Below are positions 53,249 through 62,507 of a stretch of 64,000 nt of DNA, in pieces. A model generated the notes under the pieces. The model had not been told where the DNA came from, made no database searches, and saw nothing but the letters and a program-made list of their open reading frames with translations. Position numbers and translations under genes: made by a program. The stretch is from NCBI GenBank assembly GCA_965656085.1, contig CBFHJA010000009.1, positions 48,483 to 112,482 of the forward strand, in the 5' to 3' direction. The stretch's first letter is position 1, and every line of letters begins with the position of its first letter. This DNA comes from Aliishimia sp965656085. Its GTDB lineage: Bacteria; Pseudomonadota; Alphaproteobacteria; Rhodobacterales; Rhodobacteraceae.

Positions 53249-54550
53249 TCAGCCCTTGGGGCGATTGTCGACGATCCGCACGGCCTTGCCCTCGGAGCGC
53301 GCCACCGCGCCAACTTCGCGCACATCGATCTTCACCGATACGCCGACATGGGTTTTCACCAGACCGGACAATGCCTTGCCCAGTTCGGCTGCATCGGCGG
53401 ATGAGTCGGCAACTTCGCAGAGCACCGTCATCACATCCATGCGGTCCGGCCGTGCCAGTTCAATCTGGAAATGCGGGGCGAGGCCCGGCACCTGCATCAG
53501 GCATTCCTCGATCTGGGTCGGGAACACGTTCACGCCGCGCAGGATGATCATGTCGTCCGAGCGGCCCGTGACCTTTTCCATGCGGCGCATGGAACGTGCC
53601 GTGCCTGGCAGCAGGCGCGTCAGATCGCGGGTGCGGTAGCGGATGATCGGGAAGGCCTCCTTGCTCAGTGAGGTAAAGACCAGCTCGCCGAACTCGCCAT
53701 CGGGCAGCACGTCCCCGGTCTCGGGGTTGATGATCTCCGGGTAGAAATGATCCTCCCAGATATGCAGCCCGTCCTTGGTTTCGACGCATTCCATCGACAC
53801 GCCGGGGCCGAGCACCTCGGACAGGCCGTAGATATCGACCGCGTGCATGTCGAAGGCCTCCTCGATCTCGCGGCGCATCGCATTTGTCCAGGGCTCGGCG
53901 CCGAAAATGCCGACTTGCAGGGACGAGTCGCGGGGGTCCACGCCCTGCACATTGAATTCGTCGAGAATCGACAATGCATAGGAGGGCGTGACGGTGATAC
54001 CCTTGGGCTTGAAATCGGTGATCAGGCGGACCTGCCGGGGCGTCATGCCGCCCGAGACCGGGACCGTGACCAGCCCCAGCGAATCCGCGCCGAGATGGAT
54101 GCCGAGCCCGCCGGTGAAGAGACCGTAGCCATAAGCATTGTGCAGCATGTCGCCCGGTGTCAGGCCCGCCGCGCGCAGGGAGCGGCCGACCATCTGGCCC
54201 CACATCGCCAGATCGTTCGCCGTGTAGCCGACAACGGTGGGCTGGCCAGTGGTGCCGGAGGAGGCGTGGATGCGCGCAAGCTTGTTCTGCGGGACGGCGA
54301 ACATGCCGAACGGGTAATTGTCGCGCAGGTCCTGCTTCACGGTGAAGGGAAATTTGGCAAGGTCTTCGAGGCTGTTCAGGTCATTCGGGTGCACGCCGAC
54401 GGCGTCGAAGCTGGCCTTATAGTGCGGCACGTTCTCATAGGCGTGTGTGAGCGACCAGCGCATCCGCTCCAGTTGCGTTGCGGCGATCTCGTCGCGGGAG
54501 GCGATCTCCAGCGGATCGAGCGTGTCCTTCGCAGGTGTCAGATCTTTCAT
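53249..54550 (-). CDS. paaK: Phenylacetate-CoA ligase
   Basis: The 433-residue adenylate-forming enzyme activates phenylacetate to phenylacetyl-CoA, the first step of the paa pathway. Motifs: ARIHASSGTTGQPTVVGYT (ATP-binding loop), YGYGLFTGGLGIHLGAD, IYGLSEVLGPGVSMECVE and the C-terminal RGVNVFPTQIEECL. It is followed 20 bp downstream by paaI; the ring-oxygenase genes paaABCDE are not in the window. Confidence 0.94.
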   Translation of the reverse strand: MKDLTPAKDTLDPLEIASRDEIAATQLERMRWSLTHAYENVPHYKASFDAVGVHPNDLNSLEDLAKFPFTVKQDLRDNYPFGMFAVPQNKLARIHASSGTTGQPTVVGYTANDLAMWGQMVGRSLRAAGLTPGDMLHNAYGYGLFTGGLGIHLGADSLGLVTVPVSGGMTPRQVRLITDFKPKGITVTPSYALSILDEFNVQGVDPRDSSLQVGIFGAEPWTNAMRREIEEAFDMHAVDIYGLSEVLGPGVSMECVETKDGLHIWEDHFYPEIINPETGDVLPDGEFGELVFTSLSKEAFPIIRYRTRDLTRLLPGTARSMRRMEKVTGRSDDMIILRGVNVFPTQIEECLMQVPGLAPHFQIELARPDRMDVMTVLCEVADSSADAAELGKALSGLVKTHVGVSVKIDVREVGAVARSEGKAVRIVDNRPKG

Positions 54551-54570
54551 TGGTCGGTCTCCTCCCCGTC

Positions 54571-55014
54571 CTAGCCTTTGTCTTCGTCGAAATGAGTGCC
54601 CTTGATGGTGCGCGAGAGCCCGCGCATCAGGGCAAGTATGCGGCCATCTTCACCGGTGACAGTCACGTCGTAGATGCCAGAGCGCCCGGTGCGCGAGACC
54701 TCCACGGCGGTTGCGGTGACCCGCTCGCCTTCGCGGCCCGGGGCCATGTATGTGATCTGGTTTTGCTGCGCGACGGTGAGCTCGTTGTAGCTGTTGCAGG
54801 CGAAGGCGAAAGCGCTGTCGGCCAGCGTGAACAGAAAGCCGCCATGGGCGATGCGGTGGCCGTTCAGCATGTCTTCGCGGAGGGTCATCGACAGCGTGGC
54901 CGCGCCCGGTGCGATATGGTCGATCTGCATCCCGAGGCCCTTCGAGGCGGAATCGGTGGCGAACATCGCGGCGGCGCTGCGTTCGGCGCGGGTCTGGGCG
55001 GTTATCTGGGTCAT
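54571..55014 (-). CDS. paaI: Hydroxyphenylacetyl-CoA thioesterase PaaI
   Basis: A 147-residue hot-dog-fold thioesterase: DSASKGLGMQIDHIAPGAAT, EDMLNGHRIAHGGFLFTLAD with the family motif NGxxxxHGGxxFxxAD, and ATAVEVSRTGRSGIYDVTVT. PaaI clears dead-end CoA esters in phenylacetate breakdown. It is upstream of and co-directional with paaK, 20 bp apart. Confidence 0.93.
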   Translation of the reverse strand: MTQITAQTRAERSAAAMFATDSASKGLGMQIDHIAPGAATLSMTLREDMLNGHRIAHGGFLFTLADSAFAFACNSYNELTVAQQNQITYMAPGREGERVTATAVEVSRTGRSGIYDVTVTGEDGRILALMRGLSRTIKGTHFDEDKG

Positions 55015-55129
55015 GTTCGTGTTTCAGTTTTCCCTGTTCGCACGGTGATGTGTAACGTGTCTTGCCCGCTGCGGCAATCCCGCGCAGACAGACCTTGCCA
55101 GATCGGGAATTTGGCGCAAGTCTGGGGGT

Positions 55130-55477
55130 ATGAATATGCAAACGCCGCCCCCGAGCAATCTTCGCGAACTCCCCAATCCAGTCGTTGCCTTCCACAGAAG
55201 CGAGCTTTCCGTGATCCTGTCCCTCTATGGCCGGTTCGTGGCCGCGGGCGAGTGGCGCGACTATGGCATCTCTTCGCTGAAGGACGTCGCGGTCTTCTCC
55301 GTGTTCCGCCGCACCGCCGAGCATCCGCTCTACCGCATCGAGAAGCGGCCCAAGCTGCGGGGCAAGCAAGGGATGTATGCGGTCGTGGGGATGGATGGGC
55401 AAATCCTGCGGCGTGGGTCCGATCTGCGCACAGTGCTGCGCGTTCTTGAGCGCAAGCTGATCCGGGCGGTGGAGTAG
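55130..55477 (+). CDS. DUF2794 family protein
   Basis: The 115-residue protein is a DUF2794 member: VVAFHRSELSVILSLYGRFV, AAGEWRDYGISSLKDVAVFS and RIEKRPKLRGKQGMYAVVGM. Function unknown; conserved in alphaproteobacteria. It stands alone, divergent from paaI. Confidence 0.9.
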   Translation: MNMQTPPPSNLRELPNPVVAFHRSELSVILSLYGRFVAAGEWRDYGISSLKDVAVFSVFRRTAEHPLYRIEKRPKLRGKQGMYAVVGMDGQILRRGSDLRTVLRVLERKLIRAVE

Positions 55478-55496
55478 GTCTCCGAGGCCCGGACTG

Positions 55497-55540
55497 GGGC
55501 TCTGCCCCAGACCCCGGAGTTTAGCCAGCGAAGCGAAAGG
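55497..55540. repeat. Dispersed intergenic repeat, divergent copy
   Basis: GGGGCTCTGCCCC palindrome, then CCCCGGAGTTTAGCCAGCG and AAGCGAAAGG. It looks like a loose relative of the 30540 and 48577 blocks and of the stretch near 22930-22960. It abuts the NlpC/P60 stop. Confidence 0.4.
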
Positions 55541-56368
55541 CTAAAGGCGCTTGTGGGCGATGGGCTCGCCTTCGCCTTGCGCCTTTATGCGCGTGAGCGC
55601 TGTTTCGATTGGCTCAAGGGCCACGGCCATCGCGCCGGCATTGGCGTGGATCAAGGTCTCGTCGTCATAGACAATTGCGACATGGCCTTTCCAGAACATC
55701 AAATCGTTGCGCTTTGGGGGCGTGCCTTCCGGGAGTGCCGTGCCGAGCGCTGCCATCTGCTGGTCGCTGTCGCCGGGGCAGGGCAGGTGAGCGGCTTGGC
55801 ACGCCAGTTGGACAAGGCCGGAGCAGTCGATGCCAAAGGCCGAGTTGCCGCCCCAGAGATAGGGCGTGCCGAGCAGCACTTCGGCCGTCGCTGCGAGATC
55901 GGGTTCTGGGGTGTCCAAGGCGGTCAGGTGCTGTGTCGGCACATAGCGGCCATCATGGGTGCGCGAGAATCGGTTCTGCACGTCGATCAGCCGGAGCAGG
56001 GATCCCGCTGAAAGGGTCGCGGGCTGGGGCGTCTTCATGTCCGGCTCGTCGAAGAGCAAGGTCGCACGGGCAGACACGCGGTGGGTCGGCTCGGCCCATC
56101 CGCCAAGGTCGGGATCGGACACGTAGCCGACATAGCCGGTGGTCTCATCGCGGCACAGGCTCTGGAACGGGTCGAGTTGGCAGACCTTGTGGCCATAGAG
56201 AATTTCGCGGTCGGTGTTCGGCGCGCCTCGCGTCAGGCTGAGCCGCGCAGCGGCGGCGGTGGTGACGCGTTTCATCTCGCCCTCGCTGAACCGGTCCGCT
56301 TCGACCTGCCCTTCGAGGGAGACGTGAGCGAGGCGTCCGTCTGCGAATACGTCCCGTTTGGCGCGCAT
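55541..56368 (-). CDS. NlpC/P60-type C40 peptidase with SH3 region
   Basis: A 275-residue protein with an N-terminal SH3-like part (LFDEPDMKTPQPATLSAGSL) and a C-terminal NlpC/P60 domain: GTPYLWGGNSAFGIDCSGLV (catalytic Cys), KGHVAIVYDDETLIHANAG (His). It cleaves peptidoglycan stem peptides, or a related gamma-D-glutamyl bond. No signal peptide is seen, so it may act in the cytoplasm. It starts at the M17 aminopeptidase stop; both may process cell-wall peptides. Confidence 0.9.
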   Translation of the reverse strand: MRAKRDVFADGRLAHVSLEGQVEADRFSEGEMKRVTTAAAARLSLTRGAPNTDREILYGHKVCQLDPFQSLCRDETTGYVGYVSDPDLGGWAEPTHRVSARATLLFDEPDMKTPQPATLSAGSLLRLIDVQNRFSRTHDGRYVPTQHLTALDTPEPDLAATAEVLLGTPYLWGGNSAFGIDCSGLVQLACQAAHLPCPGDSDQQMAALGTALPEGTPPKRNDLMFWKGHVAIVYDDETLIHANAGAMAVALEPIETALTRIKAQGEGEPIAHKRL

Positions 56369-57766
56369 CTAGAGGCCCAGCATCTCAGGGAGCGCTTCGA
56401 GCAGCGCCCGGGACCCCATGCCGACACCGCCTTTGGGGCGTGCGGGGGCCGGGCTCGGTTGCCAGCCATAGATGTCGAAATGCATGTAGGGCGCGGTCTC
56501 GACGAAGCGGCGCAGCAAGAGCGCGGCGGTGATGGAGCCCGCGAACCCGCCCGAGGGCGCATTGTCGAGATCGGCGATGCCGGGTTCGATCATCTTCTCG
56601 TAGGGCGCATGGAAGGGCATCCGCCATACCGGGTCCTGCGCTTTGGCCGCGCCGGCTTCGAGCGCGTCCGCATGGGCGCCGTGGTCCGTGTAGAAGGGCG
56701 ACAGGTCCGGGCCCACCGCAACGCGCGCGGCGCCGGTGAGCGTGGCCATGGACACGATGAGGTCCGGGTCGTCCTCGTCTGCCAGCGCCAGCGCATCGGC
56801 GAGCACGAGACGACCTTCGGCGTCGGTGTTGTTGATCTCCACCGTGAGACCCTTGCGCGAGGTGAGAATGTCGCCGGGGCGGAAGGCATTGCCGGCAACG
56901 CTGTTTTCCACCGCCGGGATCAGCACCCGAAGCCGCAGCGGCAGACCGGTTGCCATGATCATATGGGCAAGGCCCAGCACGGTCGCCGCGCCGCCCATGT
57001 CCTTTTTCATCAGCGCCATGGAGTTGCCCGGCTTGAGGTTCAGCCCCCCGGTGTCAAAACACACGCCCTTGCCGACGAGCGTGAGGGCCGGGCCGGTCTC
57101 GCCCCAGCGCAGGTCTATCAGGCGGGGGGCGCGGGCGGCGGCGCGGCCCACATCGTGGATCATCGGGAAATTCTGCGCCAGCAAGTCGTCGCCTTCAATT
57201 AGCTGTATCTCGGCGCCATGAGCCCCGGCCAGATCGCGGGCCGCGCGCGCCAGATCGTCCGGGCCCATATCGGCGGCGGGCGTGTTGATCAGATCACGGG
57301 TGAGCGCCTCGCCCGCCGCGATCGCTTCGAGGCGGGCTGCGTCCACACCGTCGGGGGCGATCATCGCGGCTTTCGGGGGCGGGGCGTCGCGGTAGCGGCC
57401 AAAGCGATACCCGGCCAGCAGCCAGCCCAGAGCCTCGGCCGCGAGATCGTTCCCGGTCAGGGAGATATGCGGGTTGTAGACCCCCTCGGGAAGTTTACCG
57501 CGTGCGGCGCCGAGTGCGAAGCGGTCTCGGCTGCGTTCCTGTGCGGTGCCCAATCCGGCAAGCGCGGCGACGATCTCGCCGTTTTCGCCCGGCAGCAAGC
57601 AGGTCTGGCCGAAGCCGCCGGAGAACTCCATGGCCTCGGCCCAGGCCCGGCTGGCTTCCGGGAGCGTGCCTTGAAAGGTGTCCCATGCTTCTGGGGTCAG
57701 GGCCTGAAGCGGCAGGGCCGGGCCGGTGCCGGGCGCAAAGCGCATGGATGGATGATGATCTGACAT
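56369..57766 (-). CDS. Leucyl aminopeptidase family (M17) metallopeptidase
   Basis: The 465-residue M17 peptidase has the two-metal active site: LVGKGVCFDTGGLNLKPGNS (Lys and Asp ligands), MKKDMGGAATVLG and the hallmark NNTDAEGRLVLADAL. N-terminal domain is shorter and divergent from PepA. It removes N-terminal residues, perhaps from murein peptides given its NlpC/P60 neighbour. GGGGAGG precedes the ATG at 57766. Confidence 0.92.
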   Translation of the reverse strand: MSDHHPSMRFAPGTGPALPLQALTPEAWDTFQGTLPEASRAWAEAMEFSGGFGQTCLLPGENGEIVAALAGLGTAQERSRDRFALGAARGKLPEGVYNPHISLTGNDLAAEALGWLLAGYRFGRYRDAPPPKAAMIAPDGVDAARLEAIAAGEALTRDLINTPAADMGPDDLARAARDLAGAHGAEIQLIEGDDLLAQNFPMIHDVGRAAARAPRLIDLRWGETGPALTLVGKGVCFDTGGLNLKPGNSMALMKKDMGGAATVLGLAHMIMATGLPLRLRVLIPAVENSVAGNAFRPGDILTSRKGLTVEINNTDAEGRLVLADALALADEDDPDLIVSMATLTGAARVAVGPDLSPFYTDHGAHADALEAGAAKAQDPVWRMPFHAPYEKMIEPGIADLDNAPSGGFAGSITAALLLRRFVETAPYMHFDIYGWQPSPAPARPKGGVGMGSRALLEALPEMLGL

Positions 57767-57907
57767 GGCCGCAGCACCTCCCCTGTTGGGCTGTGCCCGA
57801 CCCTACAAGCTCGGCAGAGGGCTGCAAGACGTATCATGGCCAGCCCCTTCCTTGCAGTTGGGCTGGCTCTGAGGTCCGTCGTCGTCACCGCATGGACCGC
57901 TCCGGGG

Positions 57908-58288
57908 TCAGATTGTCATGTCCTGCAGGTCCCAGACGGCGGTCAGCGAGGCCTCGCCCACCCGCATCAGGCGCGACAGTGTCGCGGCTACGGCAACCAT
58001 GTCGTTGTGATCGGCCGCATGGCCGACATCACCGGCGACCCGCGCGAGTTTGCGCATGCCGATTTGCTCGGCAATGGCGATCAGCGACTGCACGCTCTTG
58101 CGCAGCTCGGGCATCTCGCCTTGCTGGTAGAGCCGTTCCGAGTGGCTGAGCCGCAAGGCAAGCTCCTCCATCGCGCGGCGCAGCACGTCTTCGGCGCCGA
58201 CGTTGCCGAGCTGCGCGTAGAGCGTGCCGAGCTGGTCATGGTCTAGGTTTGCAGCTTCGGATTGCATTAACTGGTTTATTTGGGTCAC
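57908..58288 (-). CDS. Hypothetical helical protein, 126 aa
   Basis: The product is all-helical with heptad-like repeats (LGTLYAQLGNVGAEDVLRRA, MEELALRLSHSERLYQQGEM). A four-helix arrangement reminiscent of an Hpt or similar module is possible, but no phosphoacceptor motif is clear. I cannot name the family. It lies between the M17 aminopeptidase and the carbonic anhydrase triad. Confidence 0.65.
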   Translation of the reverse strand: MTQINQLMQSEAANLDHDQLGTLYAQLGNVGAEDVLRRAMEELALRLSHSERLYQQGEMPELRKSVQSLIAIAEQIGMRKLARVAGDVGHAADHNDMVAVAATLSRLMRVGEASLTAVWDLQDMTI

Positions 58289-58438
58289 GATGTCTCACCA
58301 CGGAATTTTCACTCTCACCAACACCGCTTATCAGGCGACAATCCTTCCCAAATCGTTGCCAGCGCCCCGTCTTTTCGCTCGAATTCGGCGCAAATTCAGG
58401 CTATCGCCATGTGCGCAATGCAAGAAGGACCCCTGCAG

Positions 58439-59089
58439 ATGCACAGATTGAAGCCGCTCCCGACCTATTTGCAGCAACGCTATCAGGGATGGCGGGCCAC
58501 GACCTATAACGAGAACCATGCCTGGTACGAACGGCTGGCCACGGAAGGGCAGCGCCCGCGCGCCATGGTCATCTCCTGTTGCGACAGCCGGGTGCATGTC
58601 ACCTCGATCTTCGGGGCCGATCAAGGCGAGTTCTTCATCCACCGCAACATCGCCAATCTGGTGCCGCCCTATGAGCCCGATGGCACCCATCACGGCACCT
58701 CGGCAGCGGTGGAATATGCGGTGACCGTTCTCAAGGTCGCCCATCTCATCGTCATGGGCCATTCCAATTGCGGTGGCGTGAAGGGCTGTCTGGATATGTG
58801 CAAGGGGCATGCGCCGGAACTGGAGAAAACCGACAGTTTCGTGGGCCGTTGGATGGACATTCTGAAGCCGAAATATGACGAGGTGGCCGATCTGCCCGAG
58901 GGCGGTGCGCAAGAGCGGCGGATGGAGCAACTCGCTGTGCAGACCTCCATCGAGAACCTCTTTACCTACCCGTTCGTGATGGAAAATTTCGAAAGCGGGC
59001 GGCTCTCGCTGCATGGGCTCTGGCTCGATATCGGCAAAGGGGTGCTGGAGAATTACCAGCCCGCCACGGGGCAATTCCAGCCCGTGTGA
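58439..59089 (+). CDS. Beta-carbonic anhydrase
   Basis: The 216-residue enzyme interconverts CO2 and bicarbonate. Zinc ligands: C48 with D49-S50-R51 (CCDSRVHV), H108 and C111 (GHSNCGGVKG). The start ATG at 58439 is preceded by GAAGGA at a good distance; earlier in-frame ATGs lack this. It stands 67 bp before the SbtA-type bicarbonate transporter gene and is co-directional, implying a bicarbonate supply unit. Confidence 0.94.
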   Translation: MHRLKPLPTYLQQRYQGWRATTYNENHAWYERLATEGQRPRAMVISCCDSRVHVTSIFGADQGEFFIHRNIANLVPPYEPDGTHHGTSAAVEYAVTVLKVAHLIVMGHSNCGGVKGCLDMCKGHAPELEKTDSFVGRWMDILKPKYDEVADLPEGGAQERRMEQLAVQTSIENLFTYPFVMENFESGRLSLHGLWLDIGKGVLENYQPATGQFQPV

Positions 59090-59156
59090 CTTGACCGCTC
59101 GCGCGGGCTGCGCCACAGAGCCCGGCAGATTATGGCAACCCCGATCCGGAGGACAG

Positions 59157-60134
59157 ATGGACCAGATTCTGAGCCTTGCAGCAAGCAACCTGCTTTCGCC
59201 GATCATCCTCTCCTTCGTGCTCGGCGTGGTCGCGGCCTTGGCACGCTCGGACCTGTCCGTTCCCGAGGCTGCCGCCAAGGCGATGTCGATTTATCTTTTG
59301 TTTTCAATCGGCTTCAAAGGCGGTGTCAGTGTCGCCGATAACGGGATCGACGGCGCGCTCGGGCTCTCGCTGCTCGCTGGGATCCTGCTCTCCTTCCTGT
59401 TGCCGATCATCGCCTTCGGGCTCTTGAACGTCATGACGGGGCTGAGCCGCCTCGATGCCGCCGCAGTCGCGGCGCATTACGGGTCGATCTCCATCGTGAC
59501 CTTCGTGGCGGGCTCGTCGATCCTGGATCAGGCAGGGCTCACGGCCGAAGGGTACATGGTCGCGGTGGCCGCCGCGATGGAGGCCCCGGCGATCCTCTCG
59601 GCGCTCTGGCTGATCTCGCGCGGGGGCGGCAACCAGCGCATGGATGGTGAGTTGATGCGGGAGATCATGTTCAACGGGTCCATCGTGCTTCTGGTCGGCG
59701 CGTTCGTCATTGGCATGGTCACCGGGCAGGATGGGCTGGCACGGATCGACAGCTTCATTGTCGCGCCTTTTCAAGGGGTTCTGTGCCTCTTCTTGCTCGA
59801 TATGGGCCTTGTGGCGGGGCGCGGACTGCGGCAGGGCGGCGGCGTGCTGCGGCCCGGCGTGCTGGCCTTCGGCGTGCTCATGCCCATTATCGGCGCGACC
59901 TGCGGGCTCGGCGCGGGCCTCTTGCTCGGGCTCAGCACCGGGGGCGTGATGCTGATGATGGTGCTGTCGGCCTCGGCCTCCTATATCGCGGTGCCGGCGG
60001 CGATGCGCGTGGCGCTGCCCGAGGCCAACCCGTCGATCTACCTGACCCTCTCGCTGGGGGTCACGTTCCCGTTCAACCTGACGCTGGGCCTGCCGCTCTA
60101 CCTCGCGGTGGCCCAAGCCCTGACCGGAGGCTAA
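59157..60134 (+). CDS. sbtA: SbtA-type sodium-dependent bicarbonate transporter
   Basis: A 325-residue membrane protein of the Sbt family (DUF897) with about ten TM segments in two halves. Typical features are LSPIILSFVLGVVAALARSD at the N terminus, AAHYGSISIVTFVAGSSILD (substrate-binding region) and ALPEANPSIYLTLSLGVTFP near the C terminus. In cyanobacteria SbtA takes up HCO3- and Na+. GGAGG lies upstream of the ATG. The SbtB-like gene begins five bases behind. Confidence 0.9.
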   Translation: MDQILSLAASNLLSPIILSFVLGVVAALARSDLSVPEAAAKAMSIYLLFSIGFKGGVSVADNGIDGALGLSLLAGILLSFLLPIIAFGLLNVMTGLSRLDAAAVAAHYGSISIVTFVAGSSILDQAGLTAEGYMVAVAAAMEAPAILSALWLISRGGGNQRMDGELMREIMFNGSIVLLVGAFVIGMVTGQDGLARIDSFIVAPFQGVLCLFLLDMGLVAGRGLRQGGGVLRPGVLAFGVLMPIIGATCGLGAGLLLGLSTGGVMLMMVLSASASYIAVPAAMRVALPEANPSIYLTLSLGVTFPFNLTLGLPLYLAVAQALTGG

Positions 60135-60138
60135 GCCC

Positions 60139-60450
60139 TTGGAAATGCACAAAGCAAAGCGCGTGGCGGTGATTATCGAGGCGATCATGCAGCGCCGCCT
60201 CACGGATGCGATGATCAAGGCGGGCGTGACCGGGTTCTCGATCCTGCCGGTGCTGGGCGGGTCGGGCCGGTCGGGAGACTGGAGCCGGGAGGGACAGGTC
60301 TCGCGCGGCACGGGGATGGTGCAGGTGGTGTGCATCGTCTCGCCGGAAAAGCTCGAACTGATGCTGGAAAAGGTGTTCCCGGTGGTCGAGAGCCATATTG
60401 GCGTGATCACGGTGAGTGATTGCGAAGTGATGCGCGCCGAGCGGTTCTGA
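60139..60450 (+). CDS. SbtB-like PII-family regulator
   Basis: A 103-residue PII-like protein: KRVAVIIEAIMQRRLTDAMI, AGVTGFSILPVLGGSGRSGD and GTGMVQVVCIVSPEKLELML. PII-like SbtB proteins bind adenine nucleotides and inhibit SbtA. The C-terminal Cys pair (CGPEGC loop) of cyanobacterial SbtB is absent. The best ribosome-site spacing favours TTG at 60139; an ATG at 60145 is the alternative. It is the third gene of the bicarbonate triad. Confidence 0.85.
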   Translation: MEMHKAKRVAVIIEAIMQRRLTDAMIKAGVTGFSILPVLGGSGRSGDWSREGQVSRGTGMVQVVCIVSPEKLELMLEKVFPVVESHIGVITVSDCEVMRAERF

Positions 60451-60458
60451 GCGGATTT

Positions 60459-60654
60459 GGTTAACGCAGCGAACGTTGCGCGCCGCCGTTTTCACGAAAA
60501 ACGTGATTTCGGGCGTTAACGCCATAAAAACAAGGGATGGCACCTGTATGGCTCGGCGTATGGCTAAGCGTATGGCACCTGTACATACAAATCCCGATTC
60601 GTTCCGGGATTTGAAACCGTTAAGGCCCCGCGCGGTGCCTCGGTGTTAACCTTT
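60459..60654. repeat. Dispersed intergenic repeat, copy 3
   Basis: It runs from GGTTAACGCAGCG to GTGTTAACCTTTC, with GGCGTTAACGCC, AAAACAAGGGATGGCACC, the GTATGGC units (GGCGTATGGC, GCGTATGGCACC), TGTACATACAAATCCCG and ATTCGTTCCGGG. It lies between the SbtB-like gene and the DUF4139 gene. The rest of the 434-bp gap, to 60884, contains GGCCCTCCCGGCAG (shared with copy 2), a GGGATATTTTTGGCC-type repeat at 60811-60829 and an inverted AGAGATCCTCTC-like word, but no gene. Confidence 0.8.
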
Positions 60655-60810
60655 CGCCATGGTGGCCCTCCCGGCAGCTTTTCATGCGAAAAGCGCCTGC
60701 CAAGCCGCGCCCGCCGCTAAATCGGCAAGCTTGGGCAAATTGCACAACCTACAGGGTCGCCACGCCAAAGAGTCCCACGTCGATCCCTTGGGCGCCCCGC
60801 CCCTGTCTTC

Positions 60811-60829
60811 CTTTGGCCAAAAATATCCC
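60811..60829. repeat. Short dispersed repeat, inverted relative of 43248
   Basis: CTTTGGCCAAAAATATCCC is the reverse complement of GGGATATTTTTGGCCAAAG and matches GGGATATTATTGGCCAAAG at 43248 with one difference. Both lie in intergenic DNA. Confidence 0.45.
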
Positions 60830-60884
60830 AGAGAGCGCGAGAGAGGATCTCTCGCACGCGCCAAAGGCGCGTCCCACCCCGGGC

Positions 60885-62507
60885 CTACCGCAAGATTTGC
60901 CCCTCGGGCCATGTGATCCGGTGCGTGGTCGACACGGTGCGCTCGGTGCCCGGCGCCATGTCGAACCGCCATTCCAGCACGCCGCGTTTGTCGTCCACCG
61001 CCTCGATCTCAGGCTCGGGCGTGGCGCGGTAGGTGATCACCAGATCCTCCTGTTCGGAATAGGGCACCCGGTCGCGCAACTCGACCGCCCATGTCCGGGC
61101 CGTCAGATTCTTCAGCGTGATCGCCAATTCTTCGGTGATCTCGCCTCTGCGGGAGAGGATCCCCCGGTCCGCCTCACCGCGCTGAAGCACGCGGCGGGTC
61201 AGTTGCAGGCCCTTGATGGCGCCGAAGCCGATCTCCACCTCTTCGCCCGCCTGAATCGGAGCCAGCCGGCCCCGACCGACCAGCCCGCCCTCGACAAAGC
61301 GCAGGGCCTCGGCGCTGCCCAGCAGCGGCTCGCCGGTATCGTTGGTCACCTTGGCAACGAGGAACGCGGTGCTCTCGTGCAGCGGGACCGCGCGGGCGAC
61401 CACGTCAGCCGCCAGCGCAATGGTATCGAACGGCAGGCGGAGTTCGTCGGCCCCGGAGGCCACATCGACCGGGTCCTGCCAGCGATAGGTCACCGACAAG
61501 CCCTGCGGCACGTTCTGCATCCCCGCGACAGACGCCGCTTCGGCCATCGGGGCGGGCATCGGCGCATCGTCGAGGGCCGAGGACAGGCGTGGCGACGGGC
61601 GCGACAGGTCCGTCTCGTCTTCGATGCGGCGCAGGTCAGGGGCCAGATCCGACGGGTCGGTCGCGCCGGAGATCTGCTGTGTCGACAGGGTCAGCGTGAC
61701 GCCCTGCCAGTTCTCGCCGCTCTGCTGGGAAATCCGCGCGCTGCGCGCGAGGATCAGGCGCGGGTCCGGCTCCAGCGTCAGGCGCAGGTCATAGGACGGG
61801 CGCCAGCGCGCCGCGGCGGGGAACGTGATCGTCAGCGGGGCGTCCGTCAGCGGGGTCTCTGCGCTTACATCGAGCACCAATAGCGGGCGGGTCTCGGCCT
61901 CGGGCACCAGCGCCGCAAGCGCGCGTTTGGCCTCTTCGAGCGCCTCTTCCAAGTCTTCAAGGGCGCGTCGGGTCTCGCGGACGCGGCGCTCGGCGTCGAG
62001 GGCCTTTTGCCGGGCCGCAAGGGTTTCGCTGCCGATCATGCTGCCAATCTTGCGCAGGACCGCCGGGTCGGACGGCAACGCCGCGCTGCCGCCAAGCGCC
62101 TGCAGGAACGCAATCTGCGCTTCGGCCGCCTCCGCCGCGAGGGCTTCGCGCGCCGCCCGGTCCTCCACCGCGTCGATCTCGGCCTCGATCTGCGCGATGC
62201 GGGCCTTGGCCGCCGCAATCTCGGGGCTGTCGTCGTGGGCGCGGGGCGGGGTCAGGTCACTCCGGTAGCGCAGCGCGCCCAAGCTCAGGTCCGGGGCCGC
62301 GACGCGCACGAAATCGAGCGGCAGGTCCGGGGGCAGGTCCGGCAGGATAATCTGGTGGCGGCCCGGCGGCACGTCCAGCGTCACCGCATGGGTCACTTGC
62401 GCGCCGGTGCTGTAGATCGTCGCCGCCGTCGCTGCGCTGGGCAGGGTGATCGTGTCGGCAAGCGCCGGGAGGGGCAGGAGCGGGAGAGCGAGGAGCAATG
62501 CGCGCAT
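60885..62507 (-). CDS. DUF4139 / mucoidy-inhibitor-A-like protein
   Basis: A 540-residue secreted protein: signal peptide MRALLLALPLLPLPALADTI, a coiled-coil segment around residues 110-205 (AKARIAQIEAEIDAVEDRAA, LDAERRVRETRRALEDLEEA) and a DUF4139 beta domain (VTLTLSTQQISGATDPS, RWQDPVDVASGADELRLPFD). Function is unknown; the family includes MuiA. The ATG at 62507 has AAGGTG upstream; the longer frame to 62603 is rejected. Confidence 0.88.
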   Translation of the reverse strand: MRALLLALPLLPLPALADTITLPSAATAATIYSTGAQVTHAVTLDVPPGRHQIILPDLPPDLPLDFVRVAAPDLSLGALRYRSDLTPPRAHDDSPEIAAAKARIAQIEAEIDAVEDRAAREALAAEAAEAQIAFLQALGGSAALPSDPAVLRKIGSMIGSETLAARQKALDAERRVRETRRALEDLEEALEEAKRALAALVPEAETRPLLVLDVSAETPLTDAPLTITFPAAARWRPSYDLRLTLEPDPRLILARSARISQQSGENWQGVTLTLSTQQISGATDPSDLAPDLRRIEDETDLSRPSPRLSSALDDAPMPAPMAEAASVAGMQNVPQGLSVTYRWQDPVDVASGADELRLPFDTIALAADVVARAVPLHESTAFLVAKVTNDTGEPLLGSAEALRFVEGGLVGRGRLAPIQAGEEVEIGFGAIKGLQLTRRVLQRGEADRGILSRRGEITEELAITLKNLTARTWAVELRDRVPYSEQEDLVITYRATPEPEIEAVDDKRGVLEWRFDMAPGTERTVSTTHRITWPEGQILR

